A stretch of 59,356 nt of DNA, from assembly GCA_037044905.1 (NCBI GenBank), contig JBAOKB010000084.1:1-59356 (forward strand), in the 5' to 3' direction. Position numbers and translations under genes: made by a program. A model generated the notes under the pieces. It did not search any database. It had not been told where the DNA came from and saw only the letters and a list, made by a program, of their open reading frames with translations. This stretch comes from Hortaea werneckii. Taxonomy: Eukaryota; Ascomycota; Dothideomycetes; Mycosphaerellales; Teratosphaeriaceae. Shown here piece after piece: positions 11,495 to 23,212 of this stretch (positions within the stretch are counted from its first letter, which is position 1; each line of letters starts with the position of its first letter).

Positions 11495-12650
11495 ATGGCT
11501 GGCCTCTTCGGCGGTGCTGCCTCCTCTGCCGCCAACACCAACCCGACCCAAGGTGACCTTAGCAAAGATGTTGCTGTCGCCGACCCGCCCGAGGACAGCA
11601 TCTCCAATATCGCCTTCTCGCCTCAGTCAGAACACTTGGCGGTTGCGAGTTGGGACAAGAAAGTGCGAATTTACGAGATCGATCAGAACGGCAACAGTCA
11701 AGGGAAGGCGCTATTTGACTTTGAAGGACCTGTATTGAACTGTGCTTGGTCCAAGGTAAGCAGAGGACGTGCACTGAGACTGCGCGAGCGCTAGCTATTC
11801 AGAGGAGGGTATTGACAGCGATTCTGTGCAGGATGGCTCCAAGGTCTTCGGTGCATCGGCTGACAAGACGGCGAAAATGCTCGACATCCAATCCGGTAGC
11901 ACTCAGCAAGTTGCGCAGCACGACCAGCCTATATCATGCTGTGAGACAATTGTAGCTGGAGGTAACCAAATGCTCGTTACGGGTGGGTGGGACAAGATGG
12001 TCAAGTACTGGGATCTTCGCAGTCCAACCCCTGCTGGCCAAGTTGAAGCCAAGGAGAGGATTTATACTATGGATGTCCGCAACGACATGCTCGTCGTTGG
12101 CACTGCAGACCGATGGATCCATGTCGTGAACGTCAACCAGCCGGGCACCTTCTACCGCACGCTGCAAAGTCCCTTGAAATGGCAATCCAGAGTCGTCTCT
12201 ATCTTCTCGCCAGAGCCGAACGGTTTCGCCATCGGCTCGATCGAAGGGCGTTGCGCTATACAGTACGTCGAGGACAAGGACCAGAGTGGCAACTTCTCCT
12301 TCAAGTGCCATCGTCAAACCCCACCGAACGACCGCAACACCTCGAACGTCTTCGCTGTCAACGCGATCTCTTTCCACCCGCAACACGGAACTTTCAGCAC
12401 CGCAGGAAGTGATGGCACGTTCCACTTCTGGGATAAGGACGCCAAGCACCGTCTCAAGGGATATCCCGAAGTTGGAGGCAGCATCGTGGCAACGGACTTC
12501 AACAAGGGCGGAAACATATTCGCGTACGCGGTCAGCTATGATTGGAGCAAGGGATACCAGGGCAACAGCCAGCAGTATCCAAACAAGATCATGCTGCACC
12601 CAATCGTGGGAGATGAGTGTAAGCCGCGTCCGAAGACTGGAAAGCGGTAG
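11495..12650 (+). CDS. RAE1: mRNA export factor Rae1/Gle2 (WD40 nucleoporin)
   Basis: Exons 11495-11755 and 11832-12650; product 359 aa, the usual family length. The N-terminus MAGLFGG, followed by a short polar stretch and 'GDLSKDVAVADPPEDSIS', is characteristic of Rae1. WD-type blades follow, with recognisable repeats such as VASWDKKVRIYEI, VTGGWDKMVKYWDL and SAGSDGTFHFWDK, fitting a seven-bladed propeller. Rae1 binds the GLEBS motif of Nup98-type nucleoporins and supports poly(A)+ RNA export at the nuclear pore. An ATG at 11384 is in frame, but it falls inside a probable 5'-UTR intron (11364-11425), so I start at 11495. Confidence 0.94.
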
Positions 12651-13573
12651 ATTCCATCAGATTGAAGAAAGATATGGAAGAGAATTTAGTACCAAAAAGC
12701 TGGAGAGCAGGCTGAAGTCAAGGGCTTTGACAGAGTGGGACGCTGTAAAACTATGAGGATCTAACTAAGCGTGGCGTTTCGGCGTTTCAAAAAGGTATGT
12801 GGCTCGAATAGGTGGACTATTGGATGCATTCTTGCAATGATCGAGTGCAAGAAGGGAGGGTAAAAGATAGCATTAGCATTGACAGCTCAAAACGAGGGAG
12901 TTCCACAATGGAGAGCTTTCAGATCAAGTCAACAGCTGTGGTATCGCTGGCGGGTTCTGTACATCCAGCCTCGAAACTTCATGATGACTATAGTCATCGG
13001 GGTGATACACTCTCTTGCTGCCTCGATGAAGACGAAGGGTCGAATGATAGACTCACGGTCCTTCAGTCATGTGACAGAGATAAGGCACGTGATTGGAGGC
13101 TCAGTATTGGTCGCTTGCTGATGCGGTAAAGAAAGAGGCCGCAACGTATGGACTCGGCTATGTATGTGAGCCTTTGAGGCTCTGCTGCAAGCCTCGTCAC
13201 TTATTACGGGTGATCTGTGTGATGTAAGCACTGATCTTCACATGCTTTGGCTGCGGACATAGCAGACGTAGCATGTGAAGCCACTCCTTCCACATCGGGT
13301 TAGTCCGAATAGCTCAGCTCCAGGTTTCGCCAATTCGCCCTGCAACAATAATTCCCACCATAACTCCTCCGTCCCTTTCGACGTCCGTCCCACGACACTG
13401 ACTCTCGAATCTTGTGGCACTGAGAGATTATACCTCTATCATATTGCGAAGGCAGTAAGACTCTACTATTGGTGTTGATCCACACTATCCGGAACGCACG
13501 GATACTGACCTTGCCTCGCGTGATTGAATAGGTGACACAAGCTCGACCTCGAAACCCAAAACCAATCGATACC
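12651..13573. other. Intergenic region and PAB2 leader
   Basis: No gene seen. A probable 5'-UTR intron of the next gene runs 13455-13531 (GTAAGA, branch CTGAC, ATAG). Confidence 0.5.
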
Positions 13574-14318
13574 ATGGCAGACGTCGAAGATAAGCGCGAG
13601 GATGAACAGCTCGACCGCGCACCAGAGGAAGAGGAAGCTGGGGATGAGGAGGAAATCGCAGCAATGAAGAAGCGCGTACAAGAGATGGAAGCGGAAGCAG
13701 CAAAACTACGCGAGATGCAGGCCCAGATCGATTCGCAGCAGGAATCATTACGGGAAAGTAAGGAGGACATCGACGCGAGAAGTGTCTTTGTCGGCAACGT
13801 GGACTACGGCGCAAGTCCGGAGGAGATCCAGGCGCATTTTCAAAGCGTCGGCAGTATCAACAGGGTCACTATACTCTTGGACAAGTTCACTGGACATCCG
13901 AAAGGCTATGCTTATGTTGAGTTCACCGAGCCAAACCTCGTCACGCAGGCCCTGGTGTTGAACGAGAGCATGTTCAGAGGCAGGAATATTAAGGTAAGAC
14001 GCGGTCCAGGACTACAGGATTGTAATAGACACTGATTCAGGAGCAGGTGGTACCTAAGCGGACGAACTTGCCTGGCATGACGCGTGGCGGGCGCGGTGGT
14101 CGTGGCGGAGGTGCGCCTCGCGGCCGGGGTGGCTTTGGAGGAGGATATGGTCCACCCATGTATGGTGGTCGTGGAGGTTACGGTCCGCCTCCACATATGC
14201 CTCGCGGAGGGTATGTTGACACTCACTTCTTGCTTTTGGAATGCAGTCGGCTTACTGACCGTCTCACAGCTACCGCGGAGGATATAGAGGACGCGCTCGG
14301 GGATACAATCCGTACTGA
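13574..14318 (+). CDS. PAB2: Nuclear poly(A)-binding protein Pab2/PABPN1-type
   Basis: Exons 13574-13993, 14047-14210 and 14270-14318; 210 aa. Order of parts: an acidic N-terminus with a predicted coiled coil (about 25-65), one RRM (about 68-145) with RNP2 VFVGNV and RNP1 KGYAYVEF, the family-diagnostic VVPKRTNLPGM directly after it, and an RGG/GRGG-rich tail ending GYNPY. PABPN1/Pab2 proteins bind poly(A) tails in the nucleus and link polyadenylation to RNA decay and export; the RG tail is normally arginine-methylated. The first intron acceptor was placed at 14046 rather than 14040 because only that choice restores the conserved 'IKVVPKRTN'. Confidence 0.93.
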
Positions 14319-15037
14319 GCAGGGCCAACGCTGCGGAAAAGAATCATCTCAAATGTTCAGGACATGTCTTTTAAGATGGGAAAAGGGCATCATGGCTTTC
14401 CTATGCCAAGTGCTGCAAGAGCGCAGAAGATTCAAGACATCAAAGGAAGCCTGAAAGATTGTTTGTAATCCAGTGCCAGAAGTCAAGATAGAAGAGCTGC
14501 GTGAGCGCAAAAGTCAAGAGGCCCTAATGGCCCGCCGACCGTGGGGCAAAAGACGTCTCATGCAGACCTGTCAAGAGCCAGATGCTATAACAGATGAAGA
14601 GATGTATACGTGTCATACTTGGTCAGGCTTCAGGGCATTGCAGGCTATGTGCTGTGAGACTTTTTGACGCTGCAAGGTGGCACGAAAGAGTAAAGAACTG
14701 CGTCTCGACGGACGAAAGCAGACCGCCCTAGGCCGACCTGCCCGATGTTCTCGGAGATCCGCGATTGCGCCTGACAGAGCACTGCCGTATCCCGAAGCGA
14801 AGACACTTGAATGATAACGAAGAGTGCTGTAAGATTTTGAAAATTCATTAAGCAAGAAAAGGCTGCCCAGGGGAATGCCGTCTTTGCTAAAAGGATTCCT
14901 TATTATCATGGGCATCTGCGACGCACCATCCTAGGGCCCCGCTGCTCTTGCACTTTACCATTAAGTTGGAAACATATCCTGAAACAGGCAAGGCTCGAAA
15001 GCAACATCCAGATCAAAGCCAGCTTTTAACAACGAGT
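14319..15037. other. Convergent intergenic region
   Basis: It lies between the 3' ends of PAB2 (+) and the GPI-type protein gene (-). No gene seen. Confidence 0.5.
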
Positions 15038-15798
15038 TCATACAAGTGCAGCCAAGCCAAAGATAGCAGCAATAAGGCCTCCAGCAGGAGCGAATGCCGT
15101 CGCACCCGAGTCGGTTTCGCTAGCAGTGGCAGCGGAGCCAGAAGCGGAACCGGAGGAGGTAGAGTCCGCGGTCGAGGACGCCGTGCTATCGCTCGTTACT
15201 GCAGCGAGGGCTGTGCTCTGAGAGGCAATCGCTTCGGAGAGGGAGGAGGAGACGGAAGCTGTTGCTGAGACCGTGCGGGAAGATGAGGACGAGCCGTATC
15301 TGTAACAACGGTGAGCTTCTTCGGAAAAGTCTTTCAGCTATGGGAAATCGTGCTTACGCCTTTGCAGCATTGCAATAGCTGGTTTTAGTTTGCTGGGCGC
15401 CAAACGCATTCGGGTCGCTCGGGCAGTTGTTGTAGCATCTAGAGAAGAGGAAATCAGAATCCGGCTTGGAGTATGGAAAAGACCTATAACAGGCTTACGT
15501 CAAAACGTTGGTTTGCTGAGTGCACAGGCAATCCCAATCAGTGGCATCGCATGCAGCGAGCTGCGCCTGGGTGCTACCGAGGCAAGTCTGAATGATGCTA
15601 GCAAATTGTCAGAAAAACATGAATCAAAGCCATCTCAAGGCACCATTACAGGTCAATAGACTCCCCGCAGCCAGACTCAGAGGTCGAGCTAGACGTTGAG
15701 GCAGAGGTGACAGATGTCACACCCGCAGCTGCTGTGCTGGACGACTGAGCGGCAGCAAGGCCGGCGACAGCGAGGACGAGCCCGGTAGTATACTGCAT
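15038..15798 (-). CDS. Secreted CFEM-like, Ser/Thr-rich GPI-anchor-type surface protein
   Basis: Four exons: 15798-15650, 15597-15499, 15438-15358 and 15299-15038, all introns GT..AG; 196 aa. It starts with a signal peptide (MQYTTGLVLAVAGLAAAQ), followed by a Ser/Thr linker. An eight-cysteine module comes next, with spacing C-x10-C-x10-C-x6-C-x-C-x8-C-x3-C-x16-C and a conserved Asp just before CxC (ATDWDCLC). A long Ser/Ala/Thr-rich stalk follows and the protein ends in a hydrophobic tail (LIAAIFGLAALV), as expected for a GPI anchor signal. The eight-Cys pattern resembles CFEM domains (surface, haem or virulence-related proteins), but the first spacing is C-x10-C instead of the usual C-x3-C. 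It is probably a plasma-membrane or wall protein; its function is not determined. Confidence 0.85.
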
Positions 15799-17043
15799 TT
15801 TAATCAAGATGGACAGGTGTGGGGCTCTAGAACCGTGACAAGAAGAGTGTACAGATTGTATATAAGAAGCGAAGTTGTATCAATACGAAGGTGAAGATGG
15901 GGACGAAACACGCAGTGGGAGTCACGGCAGTCTATATAAGTGTCTTCCAGTAGCCTAGGAAACCGTTGCAGCGCCTGGTCCACGGGTCACAGATTGAAAG
16001 CTCTCGCCTGTCCGTCCGTCGGTCGAGGAAACACGCCCTCGTCTGGAACACGGATCGCCAGGGAAACAGATCTCCAGGTATACATTTAGGTTCGGACAGT
16101 AGTGAGTCTGGGGAAGCTCGACGCCTCGGGACGGCAAGCCAGGGTCCTGCATCTCATCTACGCCGGCGGAAAGCTAGAAGGGTGGTGTGATTGGATGTGG
16201 TGTGACATTTTCGTCCTGGGGGCCGTCCGGACATCCATGGGAAAGGGGCATGGCCCGGGGAGCTAGCAGCGCGCAAGCTTCGCAAGTTGGACATGTATGT
16301 TTTGCGTGAAGCTGCGAGATGGTCCCTGCGGCTCTTCTAGCACCATCTACAGCTATATGTGACCTGTTATAGCCACAAGGACGCCTACTTGGTCTATACA
16401 AAGGCATGGGGTATAACAAGGAAAAGGCAGTCAGCTGTTTGTCGTTGCCTATTCGAAAAGGCGTTGAGTCAGTTGAGAAGTTGAAGTTTGATGAAAGGCG
16501 TTGAACAGCTATTTCTACCTCTGCAGCCGGGTCTACATACTTCCCATGGCTCAAATTCCACTAGGCCCGAAACATATTATGCAGGCCGGGCCGGGTGGCG
16601 GGCTTCATCGGCAGCACAGCGGCATGGAAACATGCGAAGTGCTACGGTATGTACCTACAGTATGTGGATAGGTTGGGGCGGAAGGGCGCAGAGAGATACA
16701 TGCACATGCTATGGTAGTACAGGAGGTTCTTCATTCGTGCCAAATTCTTTACCAAATAATATATTACGCTTTTGCATACGTTTGAAGGACCGTTCGTCTC
16801 CATCGTGTCTCGTATGTACAAAAAGTATCAAGCGTGTATGCACATCAATCCAAGTCTCGTTTACAATTGTCAACACCAACAGCGCCAACGCTTCATTCCA
16901 AGGTCACAGCGACCTGGAGTAATACCAATCGCTAAACCGCCCATGCGCACAGCTTTCTTCGCCGTTGCGGCTTTCCCGACCCTGGATATCGTAAATTCCC
17001 AATGTAACTCCCAAGTGCACCTGCACAAACATAAAATTTTCTT
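15799..17043. other. Intergenic region, 1.2 kb, with promoter of the GPI protein
   Basis: A TATATA at 15859-15864 lies about 60 bp upstream of the GPI protein start and may be its TATA box on the - strand. The 126-codon frame at 16554-16174 lacks a good ATG and I do not accept it. Confidence 0.5.
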
Positions 17044-19674
17044 TCACGTCGACATCCCGCGCTCTTCGGGTCCTCGCTCTTTGTATTCGACCGTGGTAGA
17101 CGCGTCTCTGCTTCCTTTGCCTTTGCGCATACTGAAGAAGCTCAATGCTCTGCTTGCGCGACTACTGGTCGAGGCTGGTCTACTGTCTACCGGCGATGTT
17201 ACATCCTTGATTGGATCCACTTGATGTCGAGCGAGAGGACTAACATTCAGCCAGATCGCGAAGATGGTGCCGGCCGCAAACGCCGCTACCGCGACTTCGA
17301 CACTAGATCTGGTCCTAGTGGCGTTTGTTGCAATGGCACTCGATATCGGCGAGAAGACTGCGCCTCCGGATATGGCGGCCGTAAGGACGACACTCGCCAT
17401 CTTGGTGTGCCGCCCCATCCCCCGCAAGCCTTGCGCGAAGATTAGCGAGAAGATCGGACCTTCGAAGGCGAAGAAGAGCAGCATCATAGCGAGACCCGCG
17501 CGTCCTGGTAGATGCATAGCCAAAGCACCAAACACGATAGCGCCAGTGAAGAAGACGAACAACAGCACTCTAGGCTTAATCCAAAAGCCGAGGCCAGCGC
17601 TCACAAAACGCATGACAGCGAAGGTTGTATGGGCGACAGCCATCCAGTCGGCGACATTGTAACTGGGAAGGATCGCGCCAAGGTAGATGTCAAAGTCGGT
17701 CGCGTTGACTTCTTGACCTCCCACGTAGCAGAATTGACTGAACACAGCAAGGCCGAGAGTGATCCAGATGACACCGACGCCGCCGTACTTCGTTTTGTTG
17801 GCACAGTCCATGCGCTCGGAAGCATCTTCGAGCTCCTCATCTGTAGCCTCCGGCAGCGGTACATAATGGTAGCCCACAGCGAGCAAGATTGTAGCCAGCG
17901 AGATGCCCAAGTAAGCCCACTGAGTCTCCACCAATGAGGGTGCGTCAGAAGCCCTGTGGAAGAAAGCCTTGTGCGCGATTAAAGGCGCAACCACGCTTCC
18001 CACTGCTTGTACACCCTGGCTGGCATTAAGCCGGATCTCGCCGTACTCCGCAGGTCCGCAAAGGATAATAAATGGGTTCGCTGCAGTCTCCAAGATCGAT
18101 AAGCCGAATGCGACGATGAAGTTCGTAATGATGAATGCCGGGAACGACGTGAGGACAGCTGCAGGCCAGAAGATCAAAGTTCCACATGCGAAAGTCGCTA
18201 GTCCAATGCTATAGCAAGCTTTGAAACCCCAGTGTTTCAAGACCAAGCGACCAACGGTCAGTGGACCAACGAAGTACCCGGCAAAGTATGCGCTATGAAT
18301 GCCAACGCTCTGTCCAGCTGACATATGCGCAACGCTTTGGAATTGCTGGTTTAGTACATCGAGCAGGCCATATTCAAAGCCCCAAATGAAGAACAATATC
18401 GTGACCATAGAGACTGGAAAGAGAGACTCCTTTGCGGTCATTTGGACCAAACTCTTCTGATTCTTCATGTTGACAAAGTCGAAAAACGTCGGTGACTCAG
18501 GTGCTGTACCACGTGTAGAGTTCGTAGCAGCAGTCTGAGACCGCTCCAGGCCGTGTTGGTCGTCGCTCATCTCGGGTGTCGTCAAGAACTCCATCATCCC
18601 AAGGGGCCCTTCATCCTCACTAGGGCCTGGTTCTGACTGGCTGCCGAAGTCGCGATAGTGCACGTCGTCCGGTACAGAAGGCACGCGCTGAGCCTCTGTC
18701 ATATCCACCGTACGGCCAAAATGCAGGGATACAGAGCCAGTTTTCGAAGACATATCTCCCGGATCGCGAAGCATGTGCGGTACAAAGCGCGATACCAGCG
18801 GCTTGAGACCAGGTACGCAGGCACACATGATGCCAACACTCACCTCAATAACAGACCACATGAAGCTGAAACTTGCGTACCAGCTGAAGTCCGTCTGCAC
18901 GGCATCTCGACTTGCTCCGTCGTCATTGTGGACATTGTTTTGTATCTCGGTCAGCCGGGTCTCAGATGCTGACTGCAAGTAGGCAATTCTGACTACATCC
19001 ACAGCGGTAACAAAGATACCGAAGCCAAATGTGACAACCAGGATAATTTTCTGCTTCCGGGGTAATCGCATCGCCGTCAGAACTGGCATCGGTAGAAAAA
19101 GGATCGCAAAGTCGGTGATAAGATTCAGTGGCGCCGAGGAGAGATAGATGGTAACAATGTCCGTGCAAGTCGCGTCAGCCGGTGTCACAGGATCGAATGT
19201 AGCCGAAATTGGGCGACATTGGAAGACCGTGACAATGGTCAGCGCGAGACCGCCAGCGTTGACCACGAAGAGTGTCGCGATACAGGCCCATCTGAATATG
19301 CGGTGCGTCGACGAGAAGCCGAGATAGAAGGACAGGATCGAAGTCTTGAGAGCCATCAAAGCCGGCTGGTATATGACGGTGAAGGCATAATTTGCTTTGC
19401 GCAACGGAGTCTGCCATGCATGTGGCACGTTCGATTCGTGTCGACCTAACCCCCATGCGGAGCCGTAGCAGATGGAAAACCATAGGCCGAAGGCGATCAT
19501 CCAAGCCAGCACGATGAAGTAGTCGTCCACCTTGACCTTTTTCACTATCGCCGCTCTTGATATCATGCGAAAGAGGACGAAGCCAGTCGACAGTACCGCC
19601 ATGACGATACTGACAGCGAAGACAGCATCGCTGCGCCCTTGGAAGTTGCCATGATCATAGTCATCTGCGTCCAT
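17044..19674 (-). CDS. Fusion of PTH11-like rhodopsin-domain receptor and FHS/fucose-permease-like MFS transporter
   Basis: One uninterrupted frame of 876 codons with no intron. Residues about 15-300 form a fungal rhodopsin-type 7TM domain (VDDYFIVLAWMIAFG, FQCRPISATF with C153, AVDVVRIAYL), as in PTH11-like integral membrane proteins. Residues about 300-415 are a polar, acidic linker. Residues about 418-830 form a 12-TM MFS unit of the fucose:H+ symporter (FHS) type, with WGFEYGLLD (D439) and ILETAANPF (E529), the acidic positions that couple protons in E. coli FucP. A charged tail follows, ending near ERGMST. One polypeptide thus couples a receptor-like module to a sugar-permease-like module, suggesting a sensor-transporter (transceptor). 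Ligand and substrate are unknown. Confidence 0.9.
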   Translation of the reverse strand: MDADDYDHGNFQGRSDAVFAVSIVMAVLSTGFVLFRMISRAAIVKKVKVDDYFIVLAWMIAFGLWFSICYGSAWGLGRHESNVPHAWQTPLRKANYAFTVIYQPALMALKTSILSFYLGFSSTHRIFRWACIATLFVVNAGGLALTIVTVFQCRPISATFDPVTPADATCTDIVTIYLSSAPLNLITDFAILFLPMPVLTAMRLPRKQKIILVVTFGFGIFVTAVDVVRIAYLQSASETRLTEIQNNVHNDDGASRDAVQTDFSWYASFSFMWSVIEVSVGIMCACVPGLKPLVSRFVPHMLRDPGDMSSKTGSVSLHFGRTVDMTEAQRVPSVPDDVHYRDFGSQSEPGPSEDEGPLGMMEFLTTPEMSDDQHGLERSQTAATNSTRGTAPESPTFFDFVNMKNQKSLVQMTAKESLFPVSMVTILFFIWGFEYGLLDVLNQQFQSVAHMSAGQSVGIHSAYFAGYFVGPLTVGRLVLKHWGFKACYSIGLATFACGTLIFWPAAVLTSFPAFIITNFIVAFGLSILETAANPFIILCGPAEYGEIRLNASQGVQAVGSVVAPLIAHKAFFHRASDAPSLVETQWAYLGISLATILLAVGYHYVPLPEATDEELEDASERMDCANKTKYGGVGVIWITLGLAVFSQFCYVGGQEVNATDFDIYLGAILPSYNVADWMAVAHTTFAVMRFVSAGLGFWIKPRVLLFVFFTGAIVFGALAMHLPGRAGLAMMLLFFAFEGPIFSLIFAQGLRGMGRHTKMASVVLTAAISGGAVFSPISSAIATNATRTRSSVEVAVAAFAAGTIFAIWLNVSPLARHQVDPIKDVTSPVDSRPASTSSRASRALSFFSMRKGKGSRDASTTVEYKERGPEERGMST

Positions 19675-21580
19675 GTCCGTCGTATGTGTGTCACCCGATA
19701 TCGATTATATCCATCCTCGACCTCTTGTGGGCGGCGAGCGAATGGCGTACTCGGGGGTCCTTGATCGCTCAGGCGCACTGCATAGTTGCGGTAAATAGGA
19801 TGGCAAACAGCAAGCTCCAAGCAGTATTTTCAAAATATCGGCAAGGCTGCGCACAGTATACAGGGTCGACTGAAACTTCTTACCACCAGGAGGAGCGAGA
19901 GTGATAGGGAAGAGGAGAGACTCGGAACATACCCGTTAGCTGCGTGGAAGGATGGATGGACGGACGGCCAGACGGCGAAGAGAGTGGAAACTCGGGTTAG
20001 CAGCTGGGTTAGCATGGTGCTAGCCTCGCCTGCCACGAGGCTGTCTCCAGGTTTACGGAAATCTGGCCACTCTCATTCGTGCACGCCGGGGCTGGGTGTC
20101 GATCGGGAAAACTTAGATTTCAGCTGCTCGCGATGATGTATGCAATCCCCGCATTTTGCTCGGAAAAGGACGCTCCAAGCCTGGAGACGTGTCTCCGAGC
20201 TGGCGGTGCTAGACCTTCCCCCCTCGCTTTGGGTGATTATCTCAAGTTCGCAATCGTGTATCTTATTACTGCCATGTCAATGCTACTCGCTTCTGACAGC
20301 AGCGCATGGGATACTCTTCACTCAAGGTTCACATGAGCCATATTGGCGCATGGACAGCATACAGCAGCCGTTTGTGTCCACTCTCCCCACGGTGGCGTTG
20401 GCTTGGCGCGACGCGTGACCAGACGGCTCCAACAAATAATGAACCGGAGGTCTGCCGGCTCCAAGACCCAGCTCTGGCGCAAAAAGCGCTCGCCGAGAAG
20501 GGTCGCAAGTGTTCTTTGGTGTTCCTGTACGGCACGGCACAATGTCGCCTGTCGAATCCCATGGGGAAGATGTAGACCGCTAGTCTAGTTAGGCTGGTCC
20601 CTGGCCTGCCCTTGCCCTACATTCGCGGCGTGTCGTGCCGCTGTGCCACAGGTACAGCCCGGGCAGACGAGCTTGATTGGCCGCAAAAGGCCTTGGGCGG
20701 TCGAGCGGTTGGTGCGTTCACTCGATCCCTTAGGGCAGAGAGTCATGTAAGAAGATCAACATGCTCCGTATACCTCCACCTGAGGACTCATCACGGGTTG
20801 GTGATCCATTAGACGCGTCTACCGCAATGCACATCTCTACAACAATAGTTTGTGGTACGTGAACGGAGGTATTATTGCGCATCGGCCCCACATCAGCGGT
20901 GACCGCAGATTCATGCTGCGAGATCACAGGACATTATTGTATCCCCACATTGGACCAGACCCTGAGACGGAGATGGCCTCGAAGGCACATAGCGGCCTAC
21001 ACTATCTCCAACTCCACGGGGCGGCCAAATGATTACCACATCGCTTGTAAAGGTCTATACTTTGACGCCACAATTCACTCAAGTCTGTGAGTGGTTGCTG
21101 CGACTATTCTGGTAGGCTATGTGGTGACTGCACAAGCCAGAGGCATCCATTCAGACTAGGAGCATCATACACATCTGCCAGACAGGTCTCTTCGAATTTT
21201 AAGTATAATATCACTCTTAGCGTATGGGTATCTAGAGGTTAGAGCCCTTGGAGAAGGATGCCCTTCGCATTGTATTGATATGTTCGATCACTAAGCAATC
21301 GATTACTATGACAATATCAATTATCGTCGGCATGTCCGTTGAGCCAGGACGCTACGGCTGTGATGCAAGTACAATCCACAGTAGCCCTCCGGGCGGTTGC
21401 GCTGCTCCGACTGGACTAGTGCACTCGTGTACACGTCGCCTCAAGCCTATGGTGATCCTTCGGCAGCCTGCTGCTCGCCACTTGTCGCTTGGTACTCATA
21501 CATCCACACAAGACATTTGTGCCTGGTCTGGCGCAAAAGCTTGAAAGACCTTCCTTCATGGAATGGAGGAAAGTACTGTC
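19675..21580. other. Gene-poor interval, 1.9 kb
   Basis: It contains the promoter of the fusion gene and the 3' flank of SFM1. Only short frames overlapping on both strands (for example 20318-20588) are present. No repeat or RNA gene recognised. Confidence 0.5.
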
Positions 21581-22367
21581 TTACAGAAGGTCGTCGATCC
21601 CCTTGTCCATATCATCGACCAGCAGCTTTACCATGCCCTGGGAAATTGAGTCAGTACAGAAAAGCTTTATATCTCAACCAAAGGTCCCGCGGAAAAAAGC
21701 TTACCTCAGGCATGACGGGCTTGCCATCTTCACCCTTCACGTACTTGAACGGCATACTGACGCTCTCATTTGGATTGGGCGCACTCTCACCGTCTGCAGC
21801 AGGCAGTTGAATATCTGGCCGATCGACGTAAGGGATCTCGTCAAGTCGCTTGCCCTGCTGAACAACAATGCGCGTCACTCGCGCCGCAGTGTCGGTCGTC
21901 ATCTGTTCCGGCCCGAGTCGACGGCCCACAAATCCTTTGCTTCTTAACTCGCCGGTTCGATCTTCGAACATGCAATTAGCCGATGTTGGTAGAAAGTTAG
22001 AAGGGCATAGAAGCCTACCTCTAGGCGGGTCATCACCCAATATGCCGCCGAACAGGAAGGCATCAAACTCTTCGCCGTCCTCGGGACAAATGTCCTTTTC
22101 TCCCTTGGGGTCGAGCAAGCACACTTTTCTCCTCGCTTCAGGCGTCGGGTACATCTTCTCAACGCCTTGCTGTTGGAGAGAAGTCATGGGAAGACCAAGG
22201 CGCTTGTGGGCATTGGCAGGGTCGGTGAGGCCAGATAGGATAAATTGCGAATTGCTGTCTTCACATTCTTGGTGAATCGTCTTGTACTCCAGAGCTTGCC
22301 ATTCCTCCAGCTCCGGGTCCAGATGCTCGACAATGAACGTGTGCTTGCAAGCTTTTTCGCCGGCCAT
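21581..22367 (-). CDS. SFM1: Protein arginine methyltransferase Sfm1 (SPOUT fold)
   Basis: Exons 22367-22019, 21961-21705 and 21637-21581; 220 aa, the normal size. Diagnostic blocks: FIVEHLDPELEEWQALEYK at the N-terminus, KVCLLDPKGEKDICPEDGEEF, FLFGGILGDDPPR joined by splicing to DRTGELRSKGF, RRLGPEQMTTDTAARVT, and MPFKYVKGEDGKPVMPE joined to GMVKLL. In yeast, Sfm1 is the SPOUT-fold enzyme that monomethylates an arginine of ribosomal protein Rps3 using SAM, in the cytoplasm. The last exon is only 57 nt. Both intron placements restore conserved sequence that the unspliced frame breaks. Confidence 0.95.
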
Positions 22368-23212
22368 GCTTGACACAGAAATGTCTAAAGTAGGAAGCTT
22401 TGCGGTAGAAGATGTCCCACTGTTGTATCCTCACGTCGTCACGTCGTGATGGTTGCGTCGGTAATCAATGGCACCTGCTATAATACTACGATACCTTACC
22501 CAAGCAAAAGTCGAGACGCAGTCTACTGTCCTGAAACTTTTTGAGCCAAGCTCATTCAGCGTTCACGCTAGAGGTGAGACTGCGGGGTGATGATCGCCAG
22601 CTTATTCGACATTGCTACACACTCGGGTGGTGCAGCACAGGCGAATATAACTGGAAAGTACGTATGTGGCCATGAGATCTCTTCGCCTACCAGTTGGAGT
22701 GTTAAGCAGAATGGCGATCGCACTGAAATAGTCGCGGGCGCATCATCTACCGACTTTTGAATGGTTTATTATCTTAGCTCGAATTGCGTGTCGGGCCGTG
22801 CTAAGCGGCAGCTATCTGGCAAGGGTCCGGAGTGCTAAATCCCACTACAGCTTCCCAATCGTGGTTGCAGGGCTGCGTCAGGCATCACGAGGTCTTCGGC
22901 ATTGACCAGATTTTTTGGACGTACCGCCTTCTGCTTCTGACGTCGCTCTATTCACATTTGCAACACCTTGTCCCTCACGACGACACCTGCCACTCCCTCT
23001 TCCTGCTTTAGCCCCGACATCGGCACCCTCCACCGTCCGCAAAGAGTCGTGCGGGTCGTAGTCATCGGAATCTACGCAGAAGCACCTCTGACTGCATAGA
23101 CAAGAGCCAGCCAGCCGGAAGACGCCGTGAAGGTATCGGATTCACGAAGATAGCCGCACGTATATAGCCAACAAGCCTTCAGCCAGCGCTGTAGCGCACC
23201 CACTCCGTCGCA
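22368..23212. promoter_or_regulatory. Divergent promoter region of SFM1 and IGO1
   Basis: About 845 bp between two diverging start codons. No gene or clear element seen. Confidence 0.45.

Noticed and set aside
16174..16554. 126-codon - strand frame with CPTCEAC
   Set aside because: It starts from TTG; the only later ATGs leave a short fragment, and no family is recognisable.
21940..22162. Unspliced reading through the SFM1 intron (CPSNFLPTSANCMF)
   Set aside because: Those residues are intronic; splicing restores DDPPR-DRTGEL as in other Sfm1 proteins.
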